Below, piece by piece: positions 5,487 to 13,244 of a DNA stretch of 13,244 bases. Where the stretch lies: positions 1-13,244 of the forward strand of contig UQQY01000049.1 in assembly GCA_900543295.1 (NCBI GenBank), given 5' to 3'. A model generated the notes under the pieces. It was not told the origin of the DNA, ran no database searches, and saw nothing but the letters and a program-made list of their open reading frames with translations. The translations under genes and the position numbers were made by a program. Within the stretch, counting starts at the first letter, position 1. Every line of letters starts with the position of its first letter. This DNA is from an uncultured Oscillospiraceae bacterium (GTDB lineage: Bacteria > Bacillota > Clostridia > Oscillospirales > Ruminococcaceae).

Positions 5487-5900
5487 ATGCAGCATGAGAA
5501 ATCATGCGGCGCCATTGTATACCGCAAATTTCACGGCAACATTGAACTGCTGCTCATAAAGAATCAAAACGGCGGGCACTGGTCGTTTCCAAAAGGACAT
5601 GTCGAGGGTGCCGAGACAGAAGAGGAAACGGCAGTCCGCGAAATCATGGAAGAAACCGGTATTAGCGTCATTTTAGACACCAGTTTCCGCCATGTTATCA
5701 CTTATGCGCCGAAAAAGGAGACGACAAAGGACGTCGTCTATTTTCTTGCCCGTGCAGTAACCTATGACTACACCCCGCAGGAAGAGGAAATTGCACAGAT
5801 CAAATGGGTGGAGATCAATCATGCCGCCACGCTGTTAAGCTATGATAACGACCGTCAGCTTGTATCACAGGCAAAAGAACAGATCAAAAACAGCTATTGA
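5487..5900 (+). CDS. Nudix hydrolase, diadenosine tetraphosphate hydrolase-like
   Basis: The 137-residue protein contains a complete Nudix box at 37-59: G37, E43, REIMEETGI at 51-59, which binds the divalent metal and pyrophosphate. SCGAIVYR at the start and WSFPKGHVE just before the box are typical of the Ap4A-hydrolase/MutT-like branch, which cleaves dinucleoside polyphosphates or other nucleoside diphosphate derivatives in the cytosol. The exact substrate cannot be read. The ATG has AGGAGGG eight bases upstream. Its TGA stop overlaps a TTG codon in the next frame, and the lipase-like gene follows at 5984, so the two are probably cotranscribed. Confidence 0.88.
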   Translation: MQHEKSCGAIVYRKFHGNIELLLIKNQNGGHWSFPKGHVEGAETEEETAVREIMEETGISVILDTSFRHVITYAPKKETTKDVVYFLARAVTYDYTPQEEEIAQIKWVEINHAATLLSYDNDRQLVSQAKEQIKNSY

Positions 5901-5983
5901 AGGAAAAGGGCGCATATATTTTCAAACGGCCATACCCTTTTTTAAGGCGTATGGACAAAAATCCAGCGGAATGGAGAGGTTAT

Positions 5984-6922
5984 ATGGAGGCTATCCGAAC
6001 AATTGGGAAGTTTCTCTCTTCCGATCATCAGACAGAACTCACCTACACGACGTATCTGCCGCAAAGCGGCGAACCTTCGGCAATCTTGCAGGTGTCGCAT
6101 GGAATGTGCGAATATTTTGAGCGTTACCGGCCGCTGGCCGAATATTTCTGCGCGCGCGGAATTGCGGTTTGCGGACACGACCATCTTGGGCATGGAACAG
6201 CGGCGCAGGAGAATGGAACGCTCGGCTTTTTTGCAGAAAAGAACGGCTGGCGGATTGTTCCTGAGGATGTGCATCGCCTTACTGTGCGTATAAAGGAGCT
6301 GCTTCCGGAAAAGCCGGTCTTTCTTCTCGGGCACAGTATGGGCTCTTTTGTTGTACGCAATGTTTTGACAAAGTACGGAACAGATTACGCCGGAACTGTC
6401 ATTATGGGCACGAGCGGAAAGAATCCGATGGCGCGGCTGGCGATCCCGATCGCCTCGATAATAAAATGGATGAAGGGCGGAACGTACCGCAGCCGCTTTT
6501 TAAAAAATGCAGGCTTCAGTGGCTTCAACAACCGCTTCCCCGACGATTCTTCCGAAAACGCATGGATTACCGGAGACAAAGCGCATCGTGACCGTTATGA
6601 CGCAGATCCGCTGTGTACGTTTACTTTTACGGTTTCTGCCTATTTGGATCTGTACCGGATGCTCACCGCAGTCTCCTCGGAAAAATGGGCGCGATCCTTG
6701 CCAAAGGACTTGCCCGTCCTTCTGATAAGCGGCGCGGACGATCCGCTCGGGAAATACGGCGAAGGCGTGCGGCAGGTATATCACTGGCTGAAAGGCGCTG
6801 GGATGCGGGACGTTTCGATAGAGCTTGTGGAAAAGGGACGGCATGAAATATTAAACGACTTTTGCCGCAGCGCTGTGTTAAATTCGCTCTACGCCTTTAT
6901 TGGCCGGAATATTGTTGTATAG
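5984..6922 (+). CDS. Alpha/beta hydrolase, monoacylglycerol lipase/lysophospholipase type
   Basis: The 312-residue protein belongs to the Hydrolase_4 (monoacylglycerol lipase/lysophospholipase) group. Visible are the oxyanion-side HGMCEY (39-44), HDHLGHG (65-71), the nucleophile elbow GHSMG with S118, the acid in SGADDPLG (D253) and H287 in EKGRHEIL. It probably hydrolyses acyl esters of glycerol or lysolipids in the cytosol. ATG 5984 is preferred: GGAGAGG is five bases upstream and homologues begin near here. TTG at 5897 and ATG at 5951 are in frame upstream but add residues unlike the family. It lies 83 bases after the Nudix gene and 12 before the phosphoesterase gene, so the three form a likely operon with no terminator between them. 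Confidence 0.87.
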   Translation: MEAIRTIGKFLSSDHQTELTYTTYLPQSGEPSAILQVSHGMCEYFERYRPLAEYFCARGIAVCGHDHLGHGTAAQENGTLGFFAEKNGWRIVPEDVHRLTVRIKELLPEKPVFLLGHSMGSFVVRNVLTKYGTDYAGTVIMGTSGKNPMARLAIPIASIIKWMKGGTYRSRFLKNAGFSGFNNRFPDDSSENAWITGDKAHRDRYDADPLCTFTFTVSAYLDLYRMLTAVSSEKWARSLPKDLPVLLISGADDPLGKYGEGVRQVYHWLKGAGMRDVSIELVEKGRHEILNDFCRSAVLNSLYAFIGRNIVV

Positions 6923-6934
6923 GGGCAATCAGGT

Positions 6935-7795
6935 ATGCCGTCTGTTTTCTGGGGAATTCTGATTTTATCTGCGCTTCTGCTGTTCGCCTTTTTATATTGG
7001 CAAAACAGCAGTCTGACCGTTTCACAATATGATATTCCACTTTCCGGTCTGCCGAAGGAATTTGATGGATGCCGCATTGTACACCTTTCTGATCTGCACA
7101 ACAAACGCTTTGGAAAACGGCAAAAACGTCTGCTTACATGCGTTTTGGCACGCAAGCCGGATTATATTGTGCTTACCGGTGATCTTGCGGATAAACGGCG
7201 TACGCGCGACGAGCGCTTTTTTCCGGCGCGTGAGCTGTGCGAAGGGCTTGTAAAAATTGCGCCGGTATTTGCCGCCATGGGCAACCACGAGACAGAGAAA
7301 AACCGTGTGGAAAAGATGACAGCCGTTCTGGAGGCCTGCGGCGTAACGGTTCTGGCCGACAAAACGGCGCTGTTACACAAAAACGGCGCATCGCTGCCGG
7401 TGATCGGACTTGCGGACATTGCCGTATCGGCGGAACGCTTTGGCAACCGTCAGGGAAGCTTTGCCCATTGTACGGTGCTGAAAGAGCTGTATCACGGAGC
7501 TGGAGAAGGCTGTGCAATCCTGCTTTCACATCGGCCGCATCTTGTGCCGATTTATCGCGCCGCAGGCGTTCCTCTTGTTTTAAGCGGCCATGCGCACGGC
7601 GGACAGATCCGTCTGCCCTTTATCGGCGGCCTGCTTGCACCGGAGCAGGGGCTTTTTCCGAAATACACCTCAGGTGTGCACAAACTCGGTGCGGTAACGA
7701 TGGTCATCAGCCGCGGACTTGGAAACAGCCTGTTTCCCTTCCGCATCTTTAACCGCCCGGAAGTGGTCTGTCTCCAGTTAAAAGCAAAGAGTTGA
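6935..7795 (+). CDS. Membrane-anchored metallophosphoesterase, YkuE/YaeI-like
   Basis: The 286-residue protein has one N-terminal hydrophobic segment (about 4-21) that should act as an uncleaved membrane anchor, followed by a calcineurin-like phosphoesterase domain. All five metal-binding blocks are present: SDLH (D53, H55), GDLAD (D83), GNHE (N117, H118), LSH (H199) and GHAHGG (H219, H221). Relatives hydrolyse phosphoester or pyrophosphate bonds; some act on lipid-linked substrates at the membrane, such as UDP-diacylglucosamine in LpxG-like enzymes, but substrate assignment here would be guesswork. Its ATG is 12 bases after the lipase-like stop with only a weak ribosome binding site (AGGGGCAA), which suggests translational coupling. 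Confidence 0.88.
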   Translation: MPSVFWGILILSALLLFAFLYWQNSSLTVSQYDIPLSGLPKEFDGCRIVHLSDLHNKRFGKRQKRLLTCVLARKPDYIVLTGDLADKRRTRDERFFPARELCEGLVKIAPVFAAMGNHETEKNRVEKMTAVLEACGVTVLADKTALLHKNGASLPVIGLADIAVSAERFGNRQGSFAHCTVLKELYHGAGEGCAILLSHRPHLVPIYRAAGVPLVLSGHAHGGQIRLPFIGGLLAPEQGLFPKYTSGVHKLGAVTMVISRGLGNSLFPFRIFNRPEVVCLQLKAKS

Positions 7796-7857
7796 CTGGA
7801 AAAACCGGATTCCGCCGTCAGAATTTTGCGTAAAAAGCCTGCTGCACAGTTTCCGCC

Positions 7858-7886
7858 TTGACACATCCGCGGCGCTTTGTTATAAT
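7858..7886 (+). promoter_or_regulatory. Consensus sigma-A promoter of the MATE leader
   Basis: TTGACA (7858-7863) and TATAAT (7881-7886) both match consensus exactly, with the optimal 17-base spacing. It is the strongest promoter in the window. Transcription would start near 7893. Confidence 0.85.
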
Positions 7887-7892
7887 AAAGCC

Positions 7893-7977
7893 TGTTCATC
7901 GGAGGGTATATAAATTACGCGACATTATATGCTGGATAAGATGCTGGGACGCGCCCAGTATGTTATCCAGCTTTTTT
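7893..7977 (+). ncRNA. Candidate regulatory leader or small RNA before the MATE gene
   Basis: A transcript from the consensus promoter would be about 85 nucleotides and end in a terminator. It has a small AT stem (ATATAA with TTATAT, loop containing ACGCG) followed by a GC-rich hairpin whose loop is also ACGCG. The two loops share the self-complementary CGCG and could in principle interact. It could be a premature-termination control element for the transporter or a free-standing small RNA. I could not match it to a known riboswitch class. Confidence 0.4.
7931..7977 (+). terminator. Strong hairpin-terminator in the MATE leader
   Basis: GCTGGATAA (7931-7939) pairs with TTATCCAGC (7963-7971), with an inner CTGGG/CCCAG stem, followed by TTTTTT and another T-run at 7982-7987. 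It is also the first terminator after the phosphoesterase gene, so it can end that operon too. Confidence 0.85.
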
Positions 7978-8025
7978 GTTGTTTTTTCCTGCGGGAATAA
8001 AAAGATAAACAGAGGATGATGAAAA

Positions 8026-9378
8026 GTGGACGAACGATATTCGCTTACAAAAGGACATATCGGAAAGGTACTCCTTCGGTTTGCCCTGCCCTTTTTGCTT
8101 TCAAGCTTTTTACAGGCGTTTTATGGTGCGGTCGATCTGTTTGTAGTCGGACAATACGCAGATTCTGCTGCCGTATCGGCCGTCTCTATCGGCAGTCAGG
8201 TAATGCAGACGATCACAGGCATCATTTTGGGTATTTCCATGGGTGGAACCGTACTAATCGGACGGTGCGTGGGCGAACGAAGCGAAAAGGGTGCGGCAAA
8301 GGCGGTCGGTACACTTACCGTGCTGTTTATCATACTGGCCGCAGTACTGACTCCCGTTATGCTGCTTTGCACAAATGGGTCCGTTGCCATTATGGAAACG
8401 CCGCCGGAAGCTGTTGCGTACACCCGTACATATATCCTGATTTGCGCGTGCGGAATACCGTTTATCGTCGGATACAATGCAGTCAGCGGTATTTTCCGCG
8501 GAATCGGCGACTCCAAAACGCCGGTATATTTTATTGGGATAGCCTGTGCAATCAATATAGCGGGCGATTTTCTGCTGACAGGACTGCTGCATATGGGGGC
8601 AGCCGGTGCTGCTATTGCGACGATTTCCGCTCAGGGCATAAGCTTTTTGGCCTCTCTTCTTTATCTGTACAAAAAGGGGCTGGCATTTCCTTTTTCTAAA
8701 AAAGATCTGTGTCTCGACGGATTCTCTCTGCGCACCATTTTGAAGGTCGGCATTCCGATTGCACTGCAAGATGCACTGGTAAATGTCTCTTTCCTTGTCA
8801 TTACGGCGATTATCAATGTAATGGGGCTTGTTGCCTCCGCTGCCGTGGGCGTAGTTGAAAAAATCATTGTATTCGCTATGCTGCCTCCAAATTCGTTTGC
8901 CTCAGCAGTGGCAACGGCTACAGCTCAAAATGCCGGTGCAGGCAGGGAGGACCGCGCACTGGCATCCCTGCGCTGGGGGATCAGCTTTTCTTTGGTTTTT
9001 GGCATCGCGGTCTGTATCTATTCGCAGTTCGGTGCGCAGACACTTGCTTCCATTTTTACGAACGACGACGCCGTTATCAAGGCGGCCGGAGAATACCTTC
9101 GCTATTACAGTATCGACTGCATTCTGGTAAGCTTTGTTTTCTGCATGAATTCCTATTTCAGCGGAGAGGGCCGCGCTATCGTCTCTTTTGTTCACAGTAT
9201 GATAGCAACCTTCGGCGTCCGTATTCCTATGACCTATCTTTTAAGTCGGACAGCAAACGGCAATCTGCTTTCGATGGGACTTGCCGCCCCCGCTGCCTCG
9301 GCAGTATCTATTTTAATTTGTTTCGGCTACCTAATCTGGATGTATTATCGGAGAAAGCATACAGCTAACGCAGCTTAA
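8026..9378 (+). CDS. MATE-family multidrug/metabolite efflux transporter
   Basis: The 450-residue polytopic protein reads throughout as a MATE (multidrug and toxic compound extrusion) antiporter, probably with 12 membrane segments in two halves. Recognisable pieces are LRFALPFLLSSFLQAFYGAVD near the start (conventional first-helix pattern with VDLFVVGQ), ISMGGTVLIGRCVGER (loop 2), GIFRGIGDSKTP (between helices 4 and 5), and the corresponding second-half motif GIPIALQDAL. Such proteins export cationic drugs or metabolites using a sodium or proton gradient; specificity cannot be inferred. The start is GTG 8026, with AGAGG about 11 bases upstream; an ATG at 8016 is in another frame. It is preceded by the leader with the terminator hairpin, so expression may be controlled by attenuation. 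Confidence 0.92.
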   Translation: MDERYSLTKGHIGKVLLRFALPFLLSSFLQAFYGAVDLFVVGQYADSAAVSAVSIGSQVMQTITGIILGISMGGTVLIGRCVGERSEKGAAKAVGTLTVLFIILAAVLTPVMLLCTNGSVAIMETPPEAVAYTRTYILICACGIPFIVGYNAVSGIFRGIGDSKTPVYFIGIACAINIAGDFLLTGLLHMGAAGAAIATISAQGISFLASLLYLYKKGLAFPFSKKDLCLDGFSLRTILKVGIPIALQDALVNVSFLVITAIINVMGLVASAAVGVVEKIIVFAMLPPNSFASAVATATAQNAGAGREDRALASLRWGISFSLVFGIAVCIYSQFGAQTLASIFTNDDAVIKAAGEYLRYYSIDCILVSFVFCMNSYFSGEGRAIVSFVHSMIATFGVRIPMTYLLSRTANGNLLSMGLAAPAASAVSILICFGYLIWMYYRRKHTANAA

Positions 9379-9400
9379 ACCTCCATCTATACAGAAAAAC

Positions 9401-9441
9401 AGGGCGCTTCTTCAACATATTCTATGTTGGAGAAGCGCCCT
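9401..9441. terminator. Bidirectional terminator between MATE and aminopeptidase genes
   Basis: AGGGCGCTTCTTCAACATA (9401-9419) pairs with 9423-9441 over 19 positions, one of them a T:G wobble, around a TTC loop. On the minus strand it is followed by GTTTTTCTG; on the plus strand the T content is weaker (AATCTTACTCTTT). It serves the two convergent genes. Confidence 0.88.
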
Positions 9442-9495
9442 AATCTTACTCTTTAAATTTAAATCTTATATGATATGCCGTTCATCGAAGAGCGC

Positions 9496-10728
9496 CTAAT
9501 CCGTAACCCATGTACCATTTACAAAGATGGGTGTTTCGTTTCCTTCCGCATCAATGCCGGTAATGCGCAGATCTGATGTGCCGACCATAAAATCCACATG
9601 ATTCATTGCATAATTGCCGCCTTTTTCGCGCAGCTCTTCCTTCGACAGCAGCTCGCCGCCCTGCATATTATTGGGATAGCACTGTCCCAGTGCAAAATGA
9701 CAGGAGGCATTCTCGTCAAACAGCGTCTGCAAAAACAATATTTTACTCTGGGAAATCGGAGAATCATACGGCACAAGCGCCACCTCGCCCAGACGTTTTG
9801 ACCCCTCATCCGTGTCCAGAATCATCTTCAGCGTTTCTTCGCCCTGTTCCGCATGATATTCGACAACTTTTCCCTCATGAAAGACAAGCGTAAAGTTTTG
9901 AATCAGCGAACCCAAATGCGAAAGCGGCAGCGCGCTTTTTAAAACACCCTCCGCCTGCTCACAGTCCGGCATGGTGAAGATCTCTTCCGTCGGCATATTA
10001 GCAAAAAACGTGACGCCGCCTGACGTTTGGTCCGCACCGCCTGCCCAAATGTGGTTTTGCGCCAATCCAACGATAAAATCTGTTCCAAGGCTGTTCTGGT
10101 AATGGAGCTTTTTAAACTGCTTTTCATTGAGCATGCGGGAACGCTCTGCCAATGCTCTGCCATGCTCCTGCCATTTCTCCCCGGCATTTTCTCCTACACG
10201 CACAGTCTGAAAGATCGCTTTCCAAAGCGAAGCCACTGCATCTTCCTCGCTTTTCTCCGGGAAAACCTTTTTCGCCCATGCGGGAGAGGGGACGGCGGCC
10301 ACACACCATTGCAGTTCATTTTTATCCATACGCGTATAATAAGGGCGAAATGCCTCGTCTGCGGAAACGGTGCGCGCCGCCATCTTCGCATGGTCAACCC
10401 CCTTCATTGCCTCAGGGTCATCGGAAACAATACTCAAAAAAGCCGCTCCACGGGCTGCGTAATAATTCATGCTCTCCGCCTCCCACGCGGGAACATGCTC
10501 GAACACTTCCATCGGCGCGTTTTCATAGCGCAGTCTTGTCAAAATTTCGTCCCGAAAGTGCACGATAACCTCTTTCGCACCAGCCTCATATGCCGCTTTG
10601 GCAACAAGCCGCGCAAAAGGTGCTGCTTCAGCCGCACAGCGAACCACGAGTTCCTGTTCCGGCTGAATGTTGACGCCAAGCTTGACCAGCAGCTTTGCAT
10701 ACTGCTCCTGTTTTTCTGCAAAGGTCAT
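9496..10728 (-). CDS. Aminopeptidase of metallopeptidase family M29 (AmpS/PepS-like)
   Basis: The 410-residue protein is a cytosolic metal-dependent aminopeptidase that removes N-terminal residues from peptides. By spacing, the two-metal site of Thermus AmpT is conserved: E249 in NMPTEEIF, E315 in GEVAL, H344 in SCHFALG, Y351 in QCYPN, and H377 and D379 in NHVDFMVG. Length is normal for M29. ATG 10726-10728 is chosen because GGAGG lies seven bases upstream; the frame extends to 10800, but that part covers the rplQ terminator. It lies just behind the ribosomal protein cluster in the same direction. No promoter is clear in the 76-base gap, so it may depend partly on read-through from rplQ. Confidence 0.9.
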   Translation of the reverse strand: MTFAEKQEQYAKLLVKLGVNIQPEQELVVRCAAEAAPFARLVAKAAYEAGAKEVIVHFRDEILTRLRYENAPMEVFEHVPAWEAESMNYYAARGAAFLSIVSDDPEAMKGVDHAKMAARTVSADEAFRPYYTRMDKNELQWCVAAVPSPAWAKKVFPEKSEEDAVASLWKAIFQTVRVGENAGEKWQEHGRALAERSRMLNEKQFKKLHYQNSLGTDFIVGLAQNHIWAGGADQTSGGVTFFANMPTEEIFTMPDCEQAEGVLKSALPLSHLGSLIQNFTLVFHEGKVVEYHAEQGEETLKMILDTDEGSKRLGEVALVPYDSPISQSKILFLQTLFDENASCHFALGQCYPNNMQGGELLSKEELREKGGNYAMNHVDFMVGTSDLRITGIDAEGNETPIFVNGTWVTD

Positions 10729-10761
10729 AGATATCCTCCTTTTTAAAACACATAATGCAGA

Positions 10762-10787
10762 AAAAGCGTCCCCGAAAGGACGCTTTT
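10762..10787 (-). terminator. Intrinsic terminator after rplQ
   Basis: On the minus strand AAAAGCGTCC and GGACGCTTTT pair around a six-base loop and are followed by further T (TTTTTCTG). It closes the ribosomal protein cluster, 18 bases after the rplQ stop. Confidence 0.85.
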
Positions 10788-10804
10788 CCAAGTGATTCAT
10801 TGAA

Positions 10805-11146
10805 TCAAACCAACTCGATGACAGCCATTTCAGCTGCGTCGCCGCGGCGCGGGCCTATTTTTACGATCCGGCAATAGCCACCGTTTACATCTGCGTATTT
10901 CGGGGCGATTTCGTCGAATAACTTTTTCACAACTTCTTCTTTTGTGACATAGGCGAATACCTGGCGTTTGGAGTGGAGATTGTTGTTCTTACCGAGCGTA
11001 ATCATTTTCTCGGCCATAGCGCGAACCTCTTTTGCTCTGGTCACTGTGGTTTCAATCTTTCCGTTTTCCAAAAGGAAAGTAACCATAGCGCGGAGCATTG
11101 CCTGTCTGTGGTCAGAGGTTCTGCCCAGTTTTCTGCTTCCTGCCAT
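10805..11146 (-). CDS. rplQ: 50S ribosomal protein L17
   Basis: The 113-residue protein is L17 of the large ribosomal subunit. It has the family opening RKLGRTSDHRQAMLRAMVTFLLENGKIETTVTRAKE, here about residues 5-41, and the C-terminal RIVKIGPRRGDAAEMAVIEL. AAGGAG precedes the ATG by about nine bases. It is the last gene of the rpsK-rpsD-rpoA-rplQ cluster, separated from rpoA by 98 bases that contain a hairpin. Confidence 0.97.
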   Translation of the reverse strand: MAGSRKLGRTSDHRQAMLRAMVTFLLENGKIETTVTRAKEVRAMAEKMITLGKNNNLHSKRQVFAYVTKEEVVKKLFDEIAPKYADVNGGYCRIVKIGPRRGDAAEMAVIELV

Positions 11147-11195
11147 TGAAATTCACTCCTTACTGGTTAAAGTATGTGGACGGATCCGTTGCGGA

Positions 11196-11224
11196 AAACC
11201 GGCGTAATGGTGGGTCGCCGGTTT
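11196..11224 (-). promoter_or_regulatory. Intercistronic hairpin between rpoA and rplQ
   Basis: AAACCGGCG and CGCCGGTTT form a perfect nine-base stem with an eleven-base loop, with only TTTT then CC after it on the minus strand. It may adjust the rpoA/rplQ ratio by partial termination or protect mRNA ends; it is too weak in T-tail for a full stop. Confidence 0.5.
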
Positions 11225-11244
11225 GTGACTTATCACAATCCCGC

Positions 11245-12195
11245 TTATTCGTCGTCGGACGTCAGATCAAAACCCAGCGATCTGAGCTTTGCAATGACTT
11301 CCTCCAAAGACTTTTTGCCGAGGTTTCTGACCTTCATCATTTCCTCCTCGGACTTGCTGATCAGGTCCTGCACCGTGTTGATGCCTGCACGCTTCAAGCA
11401 GTTGAACGAGCGAACAGACAAGTCAAGCTCCTCAATAGTCATCTCGAGAACCTTTTCCTGCGGGTTATCGCCCTTTTCGACCATTATCTCAATATCTGTC
11501 GTCTGCTCAGAGAGATTGACAAACAGGTTGAGATGCTCATTCAGAACCTTGGCTGCAAGAGATACGGCCTCTTTGGCGGAAATCGTTCCGTCTGTCCATA
11601 CCTCTAATGTCAGCTTATCATAGTCGGTAATCTGACCAACACGGGTGTTTTCTACTGTATAGTTCACCTTTAAAACAGGTGTATAGATGCTGTCGACCGG
11701 AATTGCGCCAATAGTAGCCGCCATATCCGCTTTGTTCCGTTCTGCCGGAACATAGCCGCGGCCCTTGTCGATCACAATTTCCATATGAAGCTTTGCGCCT
11801 TCGCCGAGCGTCGCGATATGCATGCCCGGATTCAGAATTTCAACCTCAGAGTCCGCCTTGATGTCGCCGGCAGTCACTTCACACTCGCCCTCAGACTCGA
11901 TATAAACCGTCTTGGGAGCGTTGCCGTAGATCTTCGCGGTCAGACTTTTGATGTTTAAAACGATCTCGGTGACATCCTCTTTTACACCCGGAATGGTTGA
12001 GAATTCGTGCTGCACGCCATCAATTTTGATGGATTTTACCGCAACACCGGGAAGCGAGGAGAGCAGTACGCGCCGTAAGCTGTTGCCCAAAGTGGTACCG
12101 TAGCCACGCTCGAGCGGCTCGAGAACAAATCTTCCGTAGGTTCCGTCCGACTTCATTTCAGCCGTCTCAATTCTTGGCTTTTCGATTTCTATCAT
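11245..12195 (-). CDS. rpoA: DNA-directed RNA polymerase alpha subunit
   Basis: The 316-residue protein is the alpha subunit that nucleates RNA polymerase assembly. The N-terminal domain shows FVLEPLERGYGTTLGNSLRR (about 23-42) and the LPG loop; the C-terminal domain (about 245-316) shows LDLSVRSFNCLKRAGI and the helix-hairpin-helix LGKKSLEEVIAKLRSLG that contacts upstream promoter DNA and activators. Length is normal for Firmicutes. GGAGGG precedes the ATG. It sits between rpsD and rplQ as usual in clostridia. Confidence 0.98.
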   Translation of the reverse strand: MIEIEKPRIETAEMKSDGTYGRFVLEPLERGYGTTLGNSLRRVLLSSLPGVAVKSIKIDGVQHEFSTIPGVKEDVTEIVLNIKSLTAKIYGNAPKTVYIESEGECEVTAGDIKADSEVEILNPGMHIATLGEGAKLHMEIVIDKGRGYVPAERNKADMAATIGAIPVDSIYTPVLKVNYTVENTRVGQITDYDKLTLEVWTDGTISAKEAVSLAAKVLNEHLNLFVNLSEQTTDIEIMVEKGDNPQEKVLEMTIEELDLSVRSFNCLKRAGINTVQDLISKSEEEMMKVRNLGKKSLEEVIAKLRSLGFDLTSDDE

Positions 12196-12271
12196 TCTAA
12201 AACCCTCCTGTATGCAGTATCATTCTGCACTCATATGACCCATTCCCTAAAATCAGTCGTACAGCGAATGA

Positions 12272-12898
12272 TTATTTCGAGTAATACTCGACGATCAGCA
12301 ATTCCTGAACGTCAAGGTCAATGTCCTCGCGGTTCGGCAGGCGAACAACTTTCGCTTCCAGCGTCTCTTTGTTCATTTCGAGCCACATCGGAATCGGGCG
12401 GGCGCCGCAGGTCTCAACGATCGCCTTCATCTTATCGCTTCCGCGAAGCTTTTCGGAGACGGAGATCATGTCCTCTGCCTTGACTTGATAGGACGGAATG
12501 TCAACGCGCTTGCCGTTTACGTTAAAATGACCGTGAACAACAAGCTGCCTTGCTTCTGCTCTTGAAGTCGCAAGACCCAGTCTGTAGACGATGTTGTCCA
12601 GACGGGACTCGCAGATACGAAGCAGGTTTTCGCCGGTCATGCCGGTCTGGCGCTCCGCCTCATTGAAGTAACCTTCAAACTGACTCTCAAGAACGCCGTA
12701 GTAACGTCTGGTCTTCTGTTTTTCTCTCATCTGAATGCCATATTCAGAGACTTTTTTGCGGCTCTGACCGTGCTGACCCGGAGCATACGCTCTGCGGGTA
12801 AAGGAGCATTTGTCAGAATAGCATCTCTCGCCTTTGAGGAAGAGCTTCGCGCCCTCGCGGCGGCACATTCTGCATACCGCATCAGTATATCTTGCCAT
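12272..12898 (-). CDS. rpsD: 30S ribosomal protein S4
   Basis: The 208-residue protein is S4, a primary binder of 16S rRNA that initiates small-subunit assembly. The N-terminal part has four cysteines (C9, C12, C26, C31) in the zinc-binding C+ form. The S4 RNA-binding domain is at about 97-160 (ESRLDNIVYRLGLATSRAEA, VHGHFNVNGKRV). GGAGG precedes the ATG. In Bacillus subtilis rpsD stands apart from the main cluster; its place here between rpsK and rpoA is the clostridial arrangement. Confidence 0.98.
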   Translation of the reverse strand: MARYTDAVCRMCRREGAKLFLKGERCYSDKCSFTRRAYAPGQHGQSRKKVSEYGIQMREKQKTRRYYGVLESQFEGYFNEAERQTGMTGENLLRICESRLDNIVYRLGLATSRAEARQLVVHGHFNVNGKRVDIPSYQVKAEDMISVSEKLRGSDKMKAIVETCGARPIPMWLEMNKETLEAKVVRLPNREDIDLDVQELLIVEYYSK

Positions 12899-12960
12899 TG
12901 CTGGTTACACCTCCTGGTTTAAATAGATGCCGCTTAAACGGCAGATCCTGCACAAACGGA

Positions 12961-13244
12961 TTATACGCGGCGGCGTTTCGGCGGGCGGCAGCCGTTGTGC
13001 GCAATCGGAGTGACGTCTTTAATCATGGAAACCTCTAAGCCGACTGCCTGCAGTGCGCGGATAGCGGCTTCACGTCCGGATCCCGGGCCCTTTACATAGA
13101 CTTCTACGCTCTTTAAGCCATGCTCCTGTGCAGCCTTTGCAGCCTTTTCAGCGGCAGTCTGCGCAGCGAACGGTGTGGATTTTTTCGAACCTCTGAAGCC
13201 CATTTCGCCGGCGCTTGCCCACGAAATTGCGTTGCCCTGAACGT
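12961..13244 (-). CDS. rpsK: 30S ribosomal protein S11, 5' end missing
   Basis: The C-terminal 94 codons are present and the frame is open through the right edge: VQGNAISWASAGEMGFRGS precedes the internal methionine at 13201-13203, so that ATG is not the start. The end, PIAHNGCRPPKRRRV, is the conserved S11 terminus that lies near the mRNA exit and the Shine-Dalgarno helix. The missing N-terminus would be about 35 residues. The next gene, rpsD, follows after 62 bases. Confidence 0.97.
   Translation of the reverse strand, partial: VQGNAISWASAGEMGFRGSKKSTPFAAQTAAEKAAKAAQEHGLKSVEVYVKGPGSGREAAIRALQAVGLEVSMIKDVTPIAHNGCRPPKRRRV

Noticed and set aside
5897..5983. TTG-initiated 341-residue form of the alpha/beta hydrolase
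   Set aside because: The extra 29 residues are not family-like, and the RBS sits before ATG 5984.
7901..7977. Guanidine-II (mini-ykkC) riboswitch before the MATE gene
   Set aside because: The two hairpins carry ACGCG, not ACGR loops of four bases, and the first stem is AT-rich with a long loop; the class signature is not met.
7929..8000. A 23-codon open frame (MLDKMLGR...) overlapping the MATE leader hairpin, possible leader peptide
   Set aside because: The GGAGGG upstream is more than 20 bases from the ATG, and the frame is explained by the hairpin and T-runs (LFCCFF).
10729..10800. 24-residue N-terminal extension of the M29 aminopeptidase
   Set aside because: The stretch contains the rplQ terminator; GGAGG seven bases before ATG 10728 sets the start.

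Overview
The window looks like chromosome from a spore-forming, anaerobic member of the Clostridia, probably Oscillospiraceae-like; this is inferred from gene content and not proven. The ribosomal cluster has the clostridial order rpsK-rpsD-rpoA-rplQ. There is a mother-cell sporulation sigma factor gene, a MazF close to Bacillus EndoA, a PduL phosphotransacylase, and strong GGAGG-type ribosome binding sites and sigma-A promoters. Most of the DNA has intermediate GC, while the first ~680 bases are clearly AT-rich.

Bases 1-~1305 look like one end of an integrated element. They hold a GHKL/HSP90-type ATPase gene running off the left edge and a double-HTH regulator. They abut a sigK gene (1289-1657, minus) that stops abruptly after the residues YGARCIE, the conserved point where the skin element splits sigK in Bacillus subtilis. 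The rest of SigK is absent here, so this is probably a skin-like sigK intervening element; its recombinase and the sigK 3' part would lie off the left side.

Bases 1658-5305 are plus-strand genes, several with their own promoter and terminator: a mazF with no antitoxin gene beside it, a pduL-type phosphate acyltransferase, a conserved 96-residue protein of unknown function, and a large cytosolic flavoprotein related to fumarate/urocanate reductases but lacking the residues of the carboxylate active site.

Bases 5487-7795 form a compact plus-strand run: a Nudix hydrolase, an alpha/beta-hydrolase (monoacylglycerol lipase/lysophospholipase type) and a membrane-anchored metallophosphoesterase. A near-perfect promoter and a strong hairpin-terminator follow, forming a leader before a MATE efflux transporter (8026-9378).

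A bidirectional terminator separates the transporter from the minus-strand block 9496-13244: an M29 aminopeptidase, rplQ, rpoA, rpsD and the 3' part of rpsK, which runs off the right edge. No gene-free stretch exceeds about 230 bases. I saw no tRNA, rRNA, CRISPR array or IS element.
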